A stretch of DNA of 64,000 bases from Bradyrhizobium sp. Ghvi (GTDB lineage: Bacteria > Pseudomonadota > Alphaproteobacteria > Rhizobiales > Xanthobacteraceae), in NCBI RefSeq assembly GCF_900115265.1, contig NZ_FOVU01000001.1, forward strand, positions 1,275,001-1,339,000, given 5' to 3'. Below are positions 9,677 through 18,093 of the stretch, in pieces. Made by a program: the position numbers and the translations under genes. Under the pieces are notes generated by a model. That model was not told the origin of the DNA. It was given only the letters and a program-made list of their open reading frames with translations, and ran no database searches. How positions within the stretch are numbered: the first letter of the stretch is position 1; each line of letters starts with the position of its first letter.

Positions 9677-11830
9677 TCACTCGGCGGCGCCGTCGCGCAC
9701 CCGTTTGAGCCGCGCGGCCCGATGCAGCACGCGCGACAGCTCCTCGATCGAATAGGGCTTCTGCACGAGCTCGAAGCCGGCGGCGCCGTCCTGGGACAAG
9801 GCGTGGCTGTAGCCCGTGGTCAGCACGATCGGAACGTTGATGCAGCGATCGCGGATGGCGCGCGCCAGATCGAGCCCGGTCATCCCGGGCATGACGACGT
9901 CGGAGAACACGACGTCGAATCGATTGGCGTCGCTGACCAGCTCGGCGAGCGCGTCGGTTGCGTTGTCGACCAGCGTGATGCTGTAGCCGAGTTCGGTCAG
10001 CCCGTCGGCGGCGAAATTGCCGAGCTCGATATTGTCCTCGACGACCAGCACCGACATGCCGCTGCCGGCGACGGCGGGCGCGGTGGTCGGCGCCTGGCTC
10101 CGGGGCAACAGCGCCGCCGGCACGCGCGGCAGGTAGAGCGAGAAGGTGCTGCCCTGGCCGACCTCGCTGATGACAGTCACCTCGCCGCCGGATTGCCGGG
10201 CGAAGCCGAACACCTGCGACAGGCCGAGGCCGGTGCCTTGGCCGACCTGCTTGGTGGTGAAGAACGGCTCGAAGATGCGGCCGAGTTGCGCGGCGGGAAT
10301 GCCGATGCCGGTGTCGCTGACCGCGACGCAGACGAAGCCGGGATTTTTCGAGGTCTGAGTGCCCGAAGCGTGCGTCACGGTGTCGGGAACGGTGGTCGCC
10401 GCGTGCACCGTGAAGACGATCCGGCCCTTGCCCTGCATGGCGTCGCGCGCATTGGTCGCCATATTGATCAGGGCGGTCTCGAACTGTCCGGCATCGGCAT
10501 TGACGAGGCAGGGCTCGGCCGGCAGCTGCATGACGATCTCGATCGCAGGTCCCAGCAACGTGGCGAGCATGTCGCGCAGCGACTGCATGCGCTCGCCGAC
10601 GTCGAACACTTCCGGCTTCAAGGTCTGGCGCCGCGCAAAGGCGAGGAGTTGCGAGGTCAGCTTGGCCGCGCGCGCGACGGCCTCCGCGATCGCCGTGATG
10701 TAGCGCTGCCGCCGCTCCTCGCTCAGCTGCGGCCGGTTCAACAGGTCGACCGAGGCGCGGATCACGGTCAGGAGGTTGTTGAAATCATGCGCGACGCCGC
10801 CGGTGAGCTGGCCCAGCGCCTCCAGCCGCTGGCTGTGCTTGAGCGCCTCCTCGGCCTCGCGGCGTTTTGCCGCTTCAAGCTGGAGATGCTGGGTGCGCCG
10901 GAAGGCGAAGGCGAGCAGGACGAACAGCAGCGCGGTGGCGGGAGCGCCGAACACCAGATGCTGGCTGATGGTGCCGAGCCAGCGTGCGCGGATCGCCGAG
11001 GTCTCGAAGCCGGCACTGACATAGATCGGATATTCGGCGACGCGCCGGTAGCCGATCCGCCGCTCGATCCCGTCCGAGGGCCAGGCGATGGTCATCAGCC
11101 CGTGATCGGGATGGGCTGCGATGCTTCGGCCGACCGGGCCGTTCGGATCGAGCCTGAAGTCGCGATCGAGCCGCGGGAAATGCGCCAGCAGCACGCCGTC
11201 GGCGCGTCCCATCGCAAAGAAGCTGCCGGGATCGGTACCGATCCTGGCATAGAAACTCTCGAAATATTCCGGCAACACCGAGGCCTGGATCACGCCGATG
11301 AAGCTGCCGTCCTCGGACTCGCGGCGGCGGCTGACGCCGAAGAAGCGCGCGCCCTGATAGGGCAGGCGTGGCGTCAGCGTAGCGCCGATGTAAGTGCCGA
11401 TGCTCTGGTCGACATGGGCATAGAAGTAATCGCGGTCGGCAAAGCTCAAATCCGGTGGCGGCGATGCCAGGCTGTTGACCAGCGCTTTGCCGTTGGCATC
11501 GAAGATCCAGGCCGATTTGAGCTGCGGCAGCGCATCGGCCAGCCGCTTCAGGCGCAGGTGCAGCGCGCCTTCCCGTGAGCGGATGGCATCGTCGGGCAGG
11601 TCGCGCACGACCTCGTTGAGTTCGGCAAGGCTGCGATCGATGGTCTCGAACACCTTGAGCGCGTGCTCATGCGCGACATCGAGCGTGCGCTCGATCTCCC
11701 GGTCGGCGATCTCTCGTGTCGAGTGGTACGAGATGGCGGAGGCAATGGCGAACAGCGCAATCGGCAGCGCCAGGGATGCAGCCATCATCCACCGCAGCAG
11801 TTTCAGCGAATTACGTTGCAGGCCCTGCAC
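9677..11830 (-). CDS. Membrane-bound hybrid sensor histidine kinase with C-terminal receiver
   Basis: A 717-residue protein, counting from GTG 11830, which follows GGAG by five bases; the frame runs further upstream only to a TTG without a ribosome site. TM helices at about 17-35 and 292-310 enclose a double-Cache-like periplasmic sensor domain. The kinase core has H-box GGVAHDFNNLL (His 348), N-box MATNARDAM, G1 DTGIGI and G2 GQGTGLGLS. A receiver domain follows, with phospho-acceptor Asp near residue 644 (FSDVVMPGMTG). No separate response regulator is adjacent. The ABC transporter gene starts 39 bases downstream, so the kinase may sense the same compound. The ligand is unknown. Confidence 0.9.
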   Translation of the reverse strand: MQGLQRNSLKLLRWMMAASLALPIALFAIASAISYHSTREIADREIERTLDVAHEHALKVFETIDRSLAELNEVVRDLPDDAIRSREGALHLRLKRLADALPQLKSAWIFDANGKALVNSLASPPPDLSFADRDYFYAHVDQSIGTYIGATLTPRLPYQGARFFGVSRRRESEDGSFIGVIQASVLPEYFESFYARIGTDPGSFFAMGRADGVLLAHFPRLDRDFRLDPNGPVGRSIAAHPDHGLMTIAWPSDGIERRIGYRRVAEYPIYVSAGFETSAIRARWLGTISQHLVFGAPATALLFVLLAFAFRRTQHLQLEAAKRREAEEALKHSQRLEALGQLTGGVAHDFNNLLTVIRASVDLLNRPQLSEERRQRYITAIAEAVARAAKLTSQLLAFARRQTLKPEVFDVGERMQSLRDMLATLLGPAIEIVMQLPAEPCLVNADAGQFETALINMATNARDAMQGKGRIVFTVHAATTVPDTVTHASGTQTSKNPGFVCVAVSDTGIGIPAAQLGRIFEPFFTTKQVGQGTGLGLSQVFGFARQSGGEVTVISEVGQGSTFSLYLPRVPAALLPRSQAPTTAPAVAGSGMSVLVVEDNIELGNFAADGLTELGYSITLVDNATDALAELVSDANRFDVVFSDVVMPGMTGLDLARAIRDRCINVPIVLTTGYSHALSQDGAAGFELVQKPYSIEELSRVLHRAARLKRVRDGAAE

Positions 11831-12022
11831 GGTCGCTCCGGTCCCCCGACCGGAGAGCTTACTTGAATCGTGCGCCGGGAAGGAAGCGGCTTGTGGCGGA
11901 CCCGGAGGTTGCAACCCGCCAATCCGCGCGTAGCGCGGGATGGAGAAAATTCTCCCTAAAATTGTTCCGTTCGTAGAACGCCCCGGCCGTTTTGGCCGGG
12001 GTAGTGCGCGACCAGGAGAGTC

Positions 12023-12805
12023 CTAGATCTGGCGCTCGACCATCTTCAGCTTGAGCTCGGCGATGGCTTCGGCCGGGTTCAGCCCCTTCGGGCAGGCCTT
12101 GGCGCAGTTCATGATGGTGTGGCAGCGGTAGAGCCGGAACGGGTCCTCGAGATTGTCGAGCCGCTCGCCGGTGGCTTCGTCGCGCGAATCAGACACCCAG
12201 CGGTTGGCCTGGAGCAGGGCCGCGGGGCCGAGATAACGGTCGCTGTTCCACCAGTAGCTCGGGCAGGACGTCGAGCAGCAGGCGCAGAGAATGCACTCGT
12301 AAAGGCCGTCGAGCTTCTCGCGGTCCTCGTGGCTCTGGCGCCACTCCTTCTGCGGCGTCGGCGAGGTCGTCTTCAGCCACGGCTCGACCGAGGCATATTG
12401 CGCATAGAAATTGGTCAGGTCGGGAACCAGGTCCTTCACCACAGGCTGGTGCGGCAGCGGATTGACCTTCACCGCGCCGTCCTTCACGTCGTGCATCGAA
12501 CGGGTGCAGGCCAGCGTGTTCTGGCCGTCGATGTTCATGGCGCAGGAGCCGCAGACGCCTTCGCGGCAGGAGCGGCGGAAGGTCAACGACGGATCGATGT
12601 GGTTCTTGATCCAGATCAGGCCGTCCAGCACCATCGGGCCGCAATCATTGACGTCGACGTAATAGGTGTCGACGCTCGGATTCTTGCCGTCGTCCGGATT
12701 CCAGCGATAGACGTGAAACTCGCGCGTCTCGGTCGCGCCCGCGGGCTTCGGCCAGGTCTTGCCGCCGGTGATTTTCGAGTTCTTCGGAAGTGCGAATTCA
12801 ACCAT
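12023..12805 (-). CDS. sdhB: Succinate dehydrogenase iron-sulfur subunit
   Basis: A 260-residue electron-transfer subunit of complex II. It carries the [2Fe-2S] motif [15 protein letters not shown] in its ferredoxin domain and the [4Fe-4S]/[3Fe-4S] ligands in [16 protein letters not shown] and [11 protein letters not shown]. It is last in the sdhCDAB order on the minus strand. A palindromic repeat lies between sdhA and sdhB, about 100 bases apart, whereas the other genes are tightly packed. Start ATG 12805 gives a normal N-terminus. Confidence 0.97.
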   Translation of the reverse strand: MVEFALPKNSKITGGKTWPKPAGATETREFHVYRWNPDDGKNPSVDTYYVDVNDCGPMVLDGLIWIKNHIDPSLTFRRSCREGVCGSCAMNIDGQNTLACTRSMHDVKDGAVKVNPLPHQPVVKDLVPDLTNFYAQYASVEPWLKTTSPTPQKEWRQSHEDREKLDGLYECILCACCSTSCPSYWWNSDRYLGPAALLQANRWVSDSRDEATGERLDNLEDPFRLYRCHTIMNCAKACPKGLNPAEAIAELKLKMVERQI

Positions 12806-12828
12806 TAGTCCTGCCTCTGGTTTCTTTC

Positions 12829-12897
12829 GTCATGCGCGGCTTGACCCGCGCAGCCATCTTTGAGGGATGGATTGCCGGGTCAAGCCCGGCAATGACA
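12829..12897. repeat. Palindromic repeat, family A, inside the sdh gene set
   Basis: CGTCATGCGCGGCTTGACCCG and CGGGTCAAGCCCGGCAATGAC form imperfect facing arms in the sdhA-sdhB gap. In the transcript it would be a hairpin between the two cistrons. Confidence 0.75.
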
Positions 12898-12905
12898 AGC
12901 AGCAA

Positions 12906-14741
12906 TCAGTACACGCGCGCTTTCGGCGGGATGTACTGCACGTCGTTGGTCATGGTGTAGTCGTGAACCGGGCGGTACTCGATCTTGACCTTGCCGGCAT
13001 CGTCCAGCCAGGCCAGCGTGTGCTTCATCCAGTTCTTGTCGTCGCGCTCGGAATAGTCCTCGCGCGCATGCGCGCCGCGGCTCTCGGTGCGGTTGGCGGC
13101 CGAGTTCATCGTCACCACCGCCTGCGAGATCAGATTGTCGAACTCCAGCGTCTCGACCAGGTCCGAATTCCACACCAGCGAGCGGTCGGACACTGCGATG
13201 TCGGTGATGCCGCTGTGGACCTTCGCGATCAGGTTCTGGCCCTCGCTCAGCACTTCACCGGTGCGGAACACGGCGCAATTGTTCTGCATCACGTGCTGCA
13301 TGCCTTCGCGCAGCTTCGCGGTCGGCGTGCCGCCGGAGGCGTAGCGATAATGATCGAGGCGGCCGAGCGCGAGGTCGGCGGAGTTCGCCGGCAGCTCGGG
13401 CTGCTTGGCGTTCGGCGTCAGCTTCTCGGCGAGACGGAGCGCGGCAGCGCGGCCGAACACGACCAGGTCGATCAGCGAGTTCGAGCCGAGCCGGTTGGCG
13501 CCGTGCACCGAGACGCAGGCGGCTTCGCCGATCGCCATCAGGCCGGGGATCACGGCGTTGTCGTCGCCGTCCTTCTTGGTCAGGACTTCGCCGTGATAAT
13601 TGGTGGGGATGCCGCCCATGTTGTAGTGCACGGTCGGCACGATCGGAATCGGCTCGCGCGTCACGTCGACATTGGCGAAGATCTTGGCGGATTCGGAGAT
13701 GCCCGGCAGGCGCTCGGCCAGCACGGCGGGATCGAGATGGTCGAGATGAAGGAAGATATGATCCTTCTTCTTGCCGACGCCGCGGCCCTCGCGGATTTCG
13801 ATGGTCATCGCGCGCGAGACGACGTCGCGCGAGGCGAGGTCCTTCGCCGACGGCGCATAGCGCTCCATGAAGCGCTCGCCCTCGGAGTTGACGAGATAGC
13901 CGCCTTCGCCGCGCGCGCCTTCGGTGACGAGACAGCCCGAACCATAGATGCCGGTCGGGTGGAACTGGACGAACTCCATGTCCTGGAGCGGCAGGCCGGC
14001 GCGCAGCACCATGCCGCCGCCGTCGCCGGTGCAGGTGTGCGCCGAGGTGCAGGACGCATAAGCGCGGCCATAGCCGCCGGTGGCGAGGATCACGGTCTGG
14101 GCGCGGAAGCGGTGCAGCGTGCCGTCGTCGAGCTTGAGCGCGATGACGCCGCGGCAGGTGCCCTGGTCGTCCATGATCAAATCGATGGCGAAGAATTCGA
14201 TGAAGAACTCGGCCGCATGGCGCAGCGACTGGCCGTACATCGTGTGCAGCATGGCGTGGCCGGTACGGTCGGCAGCCGCGCAGGTGCGCTGCGCCTGGCC
14301 CTTGCCGAAGTCCATGGTCATGCCGCCGAACGGACGCTGGTAGATCTTGCCGTCTTCGGTGCGCGAGAACGGCACGCCCCAATGCTCGAGCTCGTAGACG
14401 GCCTCGGGCGCGTTGCGCACCATGTATTCGATTGCGTCCTGGTCCCCTAGCCAGTCCGACCCCTTCACGGTGTCGTACATGTGCCAGCGCCAGTCGTCCT
14501 TGTGCATGTTGCCGAGCGATGCGGAAATGCCGCCCTGCGCCGCCACCGTGTGCGAGCGGGTCGGAAACACCTTTGTGATGCAGGCCGTTCTCAGTCCGGC
14601 CTCGCTGCAGCCGACCACGGCACGCAGGCCCGCGCCGCCCGCCCCGACGACGACGACGTCATAGGTGTGGTCTTCGATCGGATAGGCTTTGCCGTTGGTG
14701 GCGGGAGCGCCGTTGCCCTTGCCATTTGTCTCGGTGGCCAT
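12906..14741 (-). CDS. sdhA: Succinate dehydrogenase flavoprotein subunit
   Basis: A 611-residue catalytic subunit that oxidises succinate to fumarate at the inner membrane. The dinucleotide-binding [11 protein letters not shown] is at residues 30-40 and the covalent FAD attachment motif SHTVAAQGG has its His at residue 64. HLDHLDP and [16 protein letters not shown] of the capping and active-site regions are present. It begins 3 bases after sdhD ends, consistent with translational coupling. Length matches alphaproteobacterial SdhA. Confidence 0.98.
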   Translation of the reverse strand: MATETNGKGNGAPATNGKAYPIEDHTYDVVVVGAGGAGLRAVVGCSEAGLRTACITKVFPTRSHTVAAQGGISASLGNMHKDDWRWHMYDTVKGSDWLGDQDAIEYMVRNAPEAVYELEHWGVPFSRTEDGKIYQRPFGGMTMDFGKGQAQRTCAAADRTGHAMLHTMYGQSLRHAAEFFIEFFAIDLIMDDQGTCRGVIALKLDDGTLHRFRAQTVILATGGYGRAYASCTSAHTCTGDGGGMVLRAGLPLQDMEFVQFHPTGIYGSGCLVTEGARGEGGYLVNSEGERFMERYAPSAKDLASRDVVSRAMTIEIREGRGVGKKKDHIFLHLDHLDPAVLAERLPGISESAKIFANVDVTREPIPIVPTVHYNMGGIPTNYHGEVLTKKDGDDNAVIPGLMAIGEAACVSVHGANRLGSNSLIDLVVFGRAAALRLAEKLTPNAKQPELPANSADLALGRLDHYRYASGGTPTAKLREGMQHVMQNNCAVFRTGEVLSEGQNLIAKVHSGITDIAVSDRSLVWNSDLVETLEFDNLISQAVVTMNSAANRTESRGAHAREDYSERDDKNWMKHTLAWLDDAGKVKIEYRPVHDYTMTNDVQYIPPKARVY

Positions 14742-14744
14742 GGG

Positions 14745-15149
14745 TTACACTCCGGATGAAAGTTTGATGATCGCGTAGGTCGAGGCGAGCGCCACGGCGA
14801 TCGAGAAGAAGTTGTTGAGCATGATCGAGATCAGCTTCAGCTTCTCGTTATGGACGTAGTCCTCGATCACGACCTGCATGCCGATCTTCATGTGCCAGGC
14901 GCTGGCGATGATGAAGAGCAGCATGATCACCGCGATCGGCAGCGAGCCGAGGATCACCTTGGCACCGGCCTGGTTGCTGCCGAGCGTCATCATGACGACG
15001 ACGATCGCCGGCAGCATCAGCAGGGTCATTGCGACGCCCGTGAGCCGCTGGCGCCAGAAATCAGATGTTCCCGAATGCGCGGCGCCGAGATTGCGGACGC
15101 GGCCGAGCGGGGTGCGCATGGAGCGCTTGGGCGTATCGGCTGCGCTCAT
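14745..15149 (-). CDS. sdhD: Succinate dehydrogenase membrane anchor subunit
   Basis: A 134-residue membrane anchor with three hydrophobic helices (about 37-56, 66-85 and 108-130) and the IIASAWHMKIGMQVVIEDYVH segment expected to carry heme/quinone contacts. The frame extends upstream, but ATG 15149 overlaps the sdhC stop by four bases (ATGA) and gives the standard N-terminus MSAADTPKRSMRTPLGRVR. It anchors SdhAB to the membrane together with SdhC and passes electrons to ubiquinone. Confidence 0.95.
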   Translation of the reverse strand: MSAADTPKRSMRTPLGRVRNLGAAHSGTSDFWRQRLTGVAMTLLMLPAIVVVMMTLGSNQAGAKVILGSLPIAVIMLLFIIASAWHMKIGMQVVIEDYVHNEKLKLISIMLNNFFSIAVALASTYAIIKLSSGV

Positions 15150-15547
15150 CGTACACCTCCGATCGCGTAGGCGATGATCCAGATCAGGATCGTCAGCACG
15201 ATGCCGCCGATCAGCGCGCCCCAGGTCAGCGCTTCCCGCTCGTTGGCCTTGAAGCCGAAGCCGAGGTCCCACACGAAATGCCTGATACCGCTCAGCATGT
15301 GGTGCATCAGCGCCCAGGTGTAGCCGAACACGATGAGGCGGCCGATGATGCTGCCGGTGAAGGCCTGCACATTGGCATAGGCCCCGGCGGAGTTTGACGC
15401 TGCCGCGATCAGCCACCAGGCCAGCAGCAGGGTCCCGACATAGAGAGCGATACCGGTGGCGCGATGGACGATGGACAGCGCCATCGTCAACGTCCAGCGG
15501 TAGACTTGCATGTGTGGTGAAAGCGGTCGTTCGATCCGTGCGGTCAT
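15146..15547 (-). CDS. sdhC: Succinate dehydrogenase cytochrome b556 subunit
   Basis: A 133-residue, three-helix cytochrome b subunit. It contains RPLSPHMQVYRW, SIVHRATG and the family signature HHMLSGIRHFVWD (residues 82-94), which includes the heme-ligand His. First gene of sdhCDAB; the promoter should lie upstream of 15547. Its stop overlaps the sdhD start. ATG 15547 is the only sensible start. Confidence 0.96.
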   Translation of the reverse strand: MTARIERPLSPHMQVYRWTLTMALSIVHRATGIALYVGTLLLAWWLIAAASNSAGAYANVQAFTGSIIGRLIVFGYTWALMHHMLSGIRHFVWDLGFGFKANEREALTWGALIGGIVLTILIWIIAYAIGGVR

Positions 15548-15987
15548 GGGCTTTTGATGTTTGTTGCGGCCCAGCAGGGGGCGCGCGGGGATCGCGAAAG
15601 GTCGGCTCTATTTACGGAGTCGAATTGCCCCGCGCAATCACCAAATCGCCATAAATCGAACCAGCGTTCAGCTCTAGAACGTTGATGAACCAAGGCCAAT
15701 CAGGGGCTTGGTATACCAGGGCGATGGTGCACTGACCAAGAGTGGAACGTTAATTCACTATTTGGTGCAGCTGTCGAGGCGCATTGAAATTACTATTGGA
15801 ACGGCTCTAAGACGTAGCGCGGCGTCTCGGATTCGAACTAGTCAGTTCATCACACCTGCGCGCCACCTGGTCAGCCGAACGTCTCCTGCAAATTTCGTCA
15901 TGCGCACCGATCTTCCGTCGCGCGGCGGATATGCGCGCCCCGCATCCCAACCCCGCCAGGAGGATGGCTGCTGGATCGCTCTGGAGA
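15548..15987. other. Non-coding region between divergent-end sdhC promoter side and the LysR gene 3' end
   Basis: About 440 bases with noticeably lower GC than the neighbours. It should contain the sdhCDAB promoter near its left end. I see an inverted repeat GTTC-N7-GAAC at about 15669-15683 but cannot assign it. No convincing gene, tRNA or terminator was found; open frames here lack coding character. Confidence 0.5.
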
Positions 15988-16893
15988 TCATCGGCGGAAC
16001 GGATCGCTGCCGCGCCATCGCTCCACCAGGAAATCGACGAACACCCGGATCTTCGCCGATCCCAGGCGCGACGGCTGATAGAGCGCGTGGAGCGGCGCCG
16101 GAGCCGGTTCGTGCTCCCGCAACAGCCGCCGCAAGCGCCCTTCGGCGAGCTGGCGCTCGACCTGCCATGACGGCACGCGGACGACGCCGGCGCCGCTCTC
16201 GGCGGCTGTGGCGAGCGCATCGAGGCTGTTGACCCAGAGCCGCCCCGATATCCGCACCCTCTGTCCGCTGCCGGCATCGCGGCCGAATCGCCACGTCGCA
16301 ACGCCCGGCGCGTCGGAAAACACCAGGCAATCATGTTGCGCGAGGTCGGACGGGCTCTGCGGCTCGCCGCGGCGTGCGAGATAGTCCGGCGAGGCGCAAT
16401 GGATCATCTGCACCTCACCGAGCTTTCGCGTCACCAGCTGCGAATCGGCCACGCGCCCGACGCGAAGCGCGAGATGAACGTCCTCCTCGATCAAGTCGAC
16501 GTTGCGATCGATCAGCAGCAGGTCGACCGACAGCGAGGGACAGGCCCGCAAAAAATCACCGAGCAGCGGCGCGATCAGCAGGCGCCCCATCAAGGCCGGT
16601 GCGCTGACCCGCAGGCGCCCCGCCGGCTCGCGGCGGTTTCTCGCCAGCGCTTCCTCGATCTCCTTCATCTCGCCGAGGACGGACCGGGCGCGTTCGTAGA
16701 AAATGCGTCCGTCTTCCGTGAGCGCAAGCTGCCGTGTCGTCCGCAGCAGCAGGCGCGTGCCGAAATGCTGCTCGAGCGCCGAGATCTGCCGGCTCACCGA
16801 TGTCAGCGAGCTCGGAATCGCCCGCGCGGCCGCCGACAGGCTGCCGGCGTCCACCGCCCGAACGAAGGTCGCCATCGCCGCGAGCTGGTCCAT
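15988..16893 (-). CDS. LysR-family transcriptional regulator
   Basis: A 301-residue regulator with an N-terminal winged HTH (AARAIPSSLTSVSRQISALEQHFGTRLL, residues 22-49) and a LysR substrate-binding domain to the C-terminus. The frame runs on upstream, but ATG 16893 (MDQLAAMATFVRAV) is preceded by GGAAG and matches the family N-terminus. The regulator lies divergent from the TauE/SafE permease about 107 bases away, the usual geometry for a LysR regulator and its target, so it may control that permease. Effector unknown. Confidence 0.92.
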   Translation of the reverse strand: MDQLAAMATFVRAVDAGSLSAAARAIPSSLTSVSRQISALEQHFGTRLLLRTTRQLALTEDGRIFYERARSVLGEMKEIEEALARNRREPAGRLRVSAPALMGRLLIAPLLGDFLRACPSLSVDLLLIDRNVDLIEEDVHLALRVGRVADSQLVTRKLGEVQMIHCASPDYLARRGEPQSPSDLAQHDCLVFSDAPGVATWRFGRDAGSGQRVRISGRLWVNSLDALATAAESGAGVVRVPSWQVERQLAEGRLRRLLREHEPAPAPLHALYQPSRLGSAKIRVFVDFLVERWRGSDPFRR

Positions 16894-17000
16894 GCCGCTC
16901 TTCCGTTTTCCGCAAGATACCCCGCCGATGTTCGCGCATAGTCGCGGAATATGAAAGGGTCTATCTACAGGGGGCAAGCGCGAACCGGGCGTGGGACGTG

Positions 17001-17861
17001 ATGATGGCTGGTCTCGATATTTCCGAGCTCGTGGAGCTCGCTCTGCTGCTGATCGCGGTCGGCGCGCTCTCGGGCCTCCTGGCCGGCGTGTTCGGCATTG
17101 GCGGCGGCGCGATCCTGGTGCCGGTGTTCTACGAATGCTTCCGAATGGCCGGCGTCCCGCTCGAGGTGCGCATGCCGCTCTGCATCGGCACCTCGCTCGC
17201 AGTGATCATCCCGACCTCGATCCGCTCGTTCCAGGCGCATTACAAGCGCGGCGCCGTCGACATGACCATCCTGCGCACGTGGTGGCTGCCGATCGTGATC
17301 GGCGTCATCTCGGGGAGCGTCATCGCGCGCTATGCGCCGGAGCGGCTGTTTAAGATCGTGTTCGTCGCCGTCGCCTACTCCGCCGCCGCCCGCCTCATCT
17401 TCGCGCGCGAAGGCTGGAAGTTCGGCGACGATCTGCCCGATGGCCCGCTGATGCGCGTCTACGGCTTCTGCGTCGGCATTCTCTCGACGCTGATGGGCAT
17501 CGGCGGCGGTCTGTTCTCCAATCTCCTGATGACCTTCTACGGCCGTCCGATTCATCAGGCGGTGGCGACCTCGTCGGCACTCGCCGTGCTGATCTCGATC
17601 CCCGGCGCGCTCGGCTACATCTATGCGGGGTGGCCGGCGGCGGCGAATTATCCCGCCGTCACGGCTCTGCAAATCCCATTCGCGCTCGGTTACGTCTCGC
17701 TGATCGGTGCCGTGCTGGTGATGCCGATGAGTCTCGTCACCGCGCCGCTCGGTGTACGGGCCGCGCATGCGATGTCGAAGCGTACGCTCGAGGCCGCGTT
17801 TGGGTGCTACCTGTTCATCGTCGGCAGCCGCTTTGTGATGAGTTTGTTGGGCGGGCAATGA
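17001..17861 (+). CDS. TauE/SafE-family sulfite/anion exporter-like permease
   Basis: A 286-residue membrane protein with about eight helices and the two TauE/SafE half-repeats, each with a glycine-rich motif (LLAGVFGIGGGAILVP and LMGIGGGLFSNLLM). The family transports sulfite, sulfoacetate and other organic anions. The open frame extends upstream across the LysR start, but ATG 17001 gives the proper N-terminus (MMAGLDISELVELALLLIA); GTG 16998 is possible. Divergent from the LysR gene, which may regulate it. Substrate not determinable. Confidence 0.88.
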   Translation: MMAGLDISELVELALLLIAVGALSGLLAGVFGIGGGAILVPVFYECFRMAGVPLEVRMPLCIGTSLAVIIPTSIRSFQAHYKRGAVDMTILRTWWLPIVIGVISGSVIARYAPERLFKIVFVAVAYSAAARLIFAREGWKFGDDLPDGPLMRVYGFCVGILSTLMGIGGGLFSNLLMTFYGRPIHQAVATSSALAVLISIPGALGYIYAGWPAAANYPAVTALQIPFALGYVSLIGAVLVMPMSLVTAPLGVRAAHAMSKRTLEAAFGCYLFIVGSRFVMSLLGGQ

Positions 17862-18066
17862 GGCTCGAGTACCCCGGCATCGATCGCGCCGCGTAAATTG
17901 GCTGGAGTAGCTTGTCTTCCAGAACGCCGATCATAGCGTCGAGCCAATCTCCGAGCTCGATCCGCTCAACCTTGCCAAGCCCCGCGATGGCCATTCGGGC
18001 CTTTTCCATTGCCGCGCCGGCATCAAGAAGATGATCGTTGATCCGGACCGCCTGATCGAGTTTCAT
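17815..18066 (-). CDS. Small helical protein of unknown function
   Basis: An 83-residue frame starting at ATG 18066, behind a good GGGGAAG ribosome site. The first ~60 residues (MKLDQAVRINDHLLDAGAAM, then EKARMAIAGLGKVERIELGD) look like a soluble helical protein with balanced composition rather than a GC-driven shadow. It lies 27 bases downstream of matB on the same strand, and its 3' end overlaps the convergent TauE/SafE gene by 47 bases; those last residues are less protein-like. No family recognised. Confidence 0.5.
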   Translation of the reverse strand: MKLDQAVRINDHLLDAGAAMEKARMAIAGLGKVERIELGDWLDAMIGVLEDKLLQPIYAARSMPGYSSLIARPTNSSQSGCRR

Positions 18067-18093
18067 GTCTTCCCCAGCCCGGAGCATTCGCCC

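Noticed and set aside
9116..11578. 820-codon plus-strand frame across the ABC and kinase genes
   Set aside because: Antisense shadow of two well-identified minus-strand genes; no protein family features.
15825..15850. T-loop-like sequence GTTCGAATCC (minus strand), suggesting a tRNA or attachment site
   Set aside because: The flanking bases do not form a T stem, and no acceptor or anticodon arm can be folded around it.
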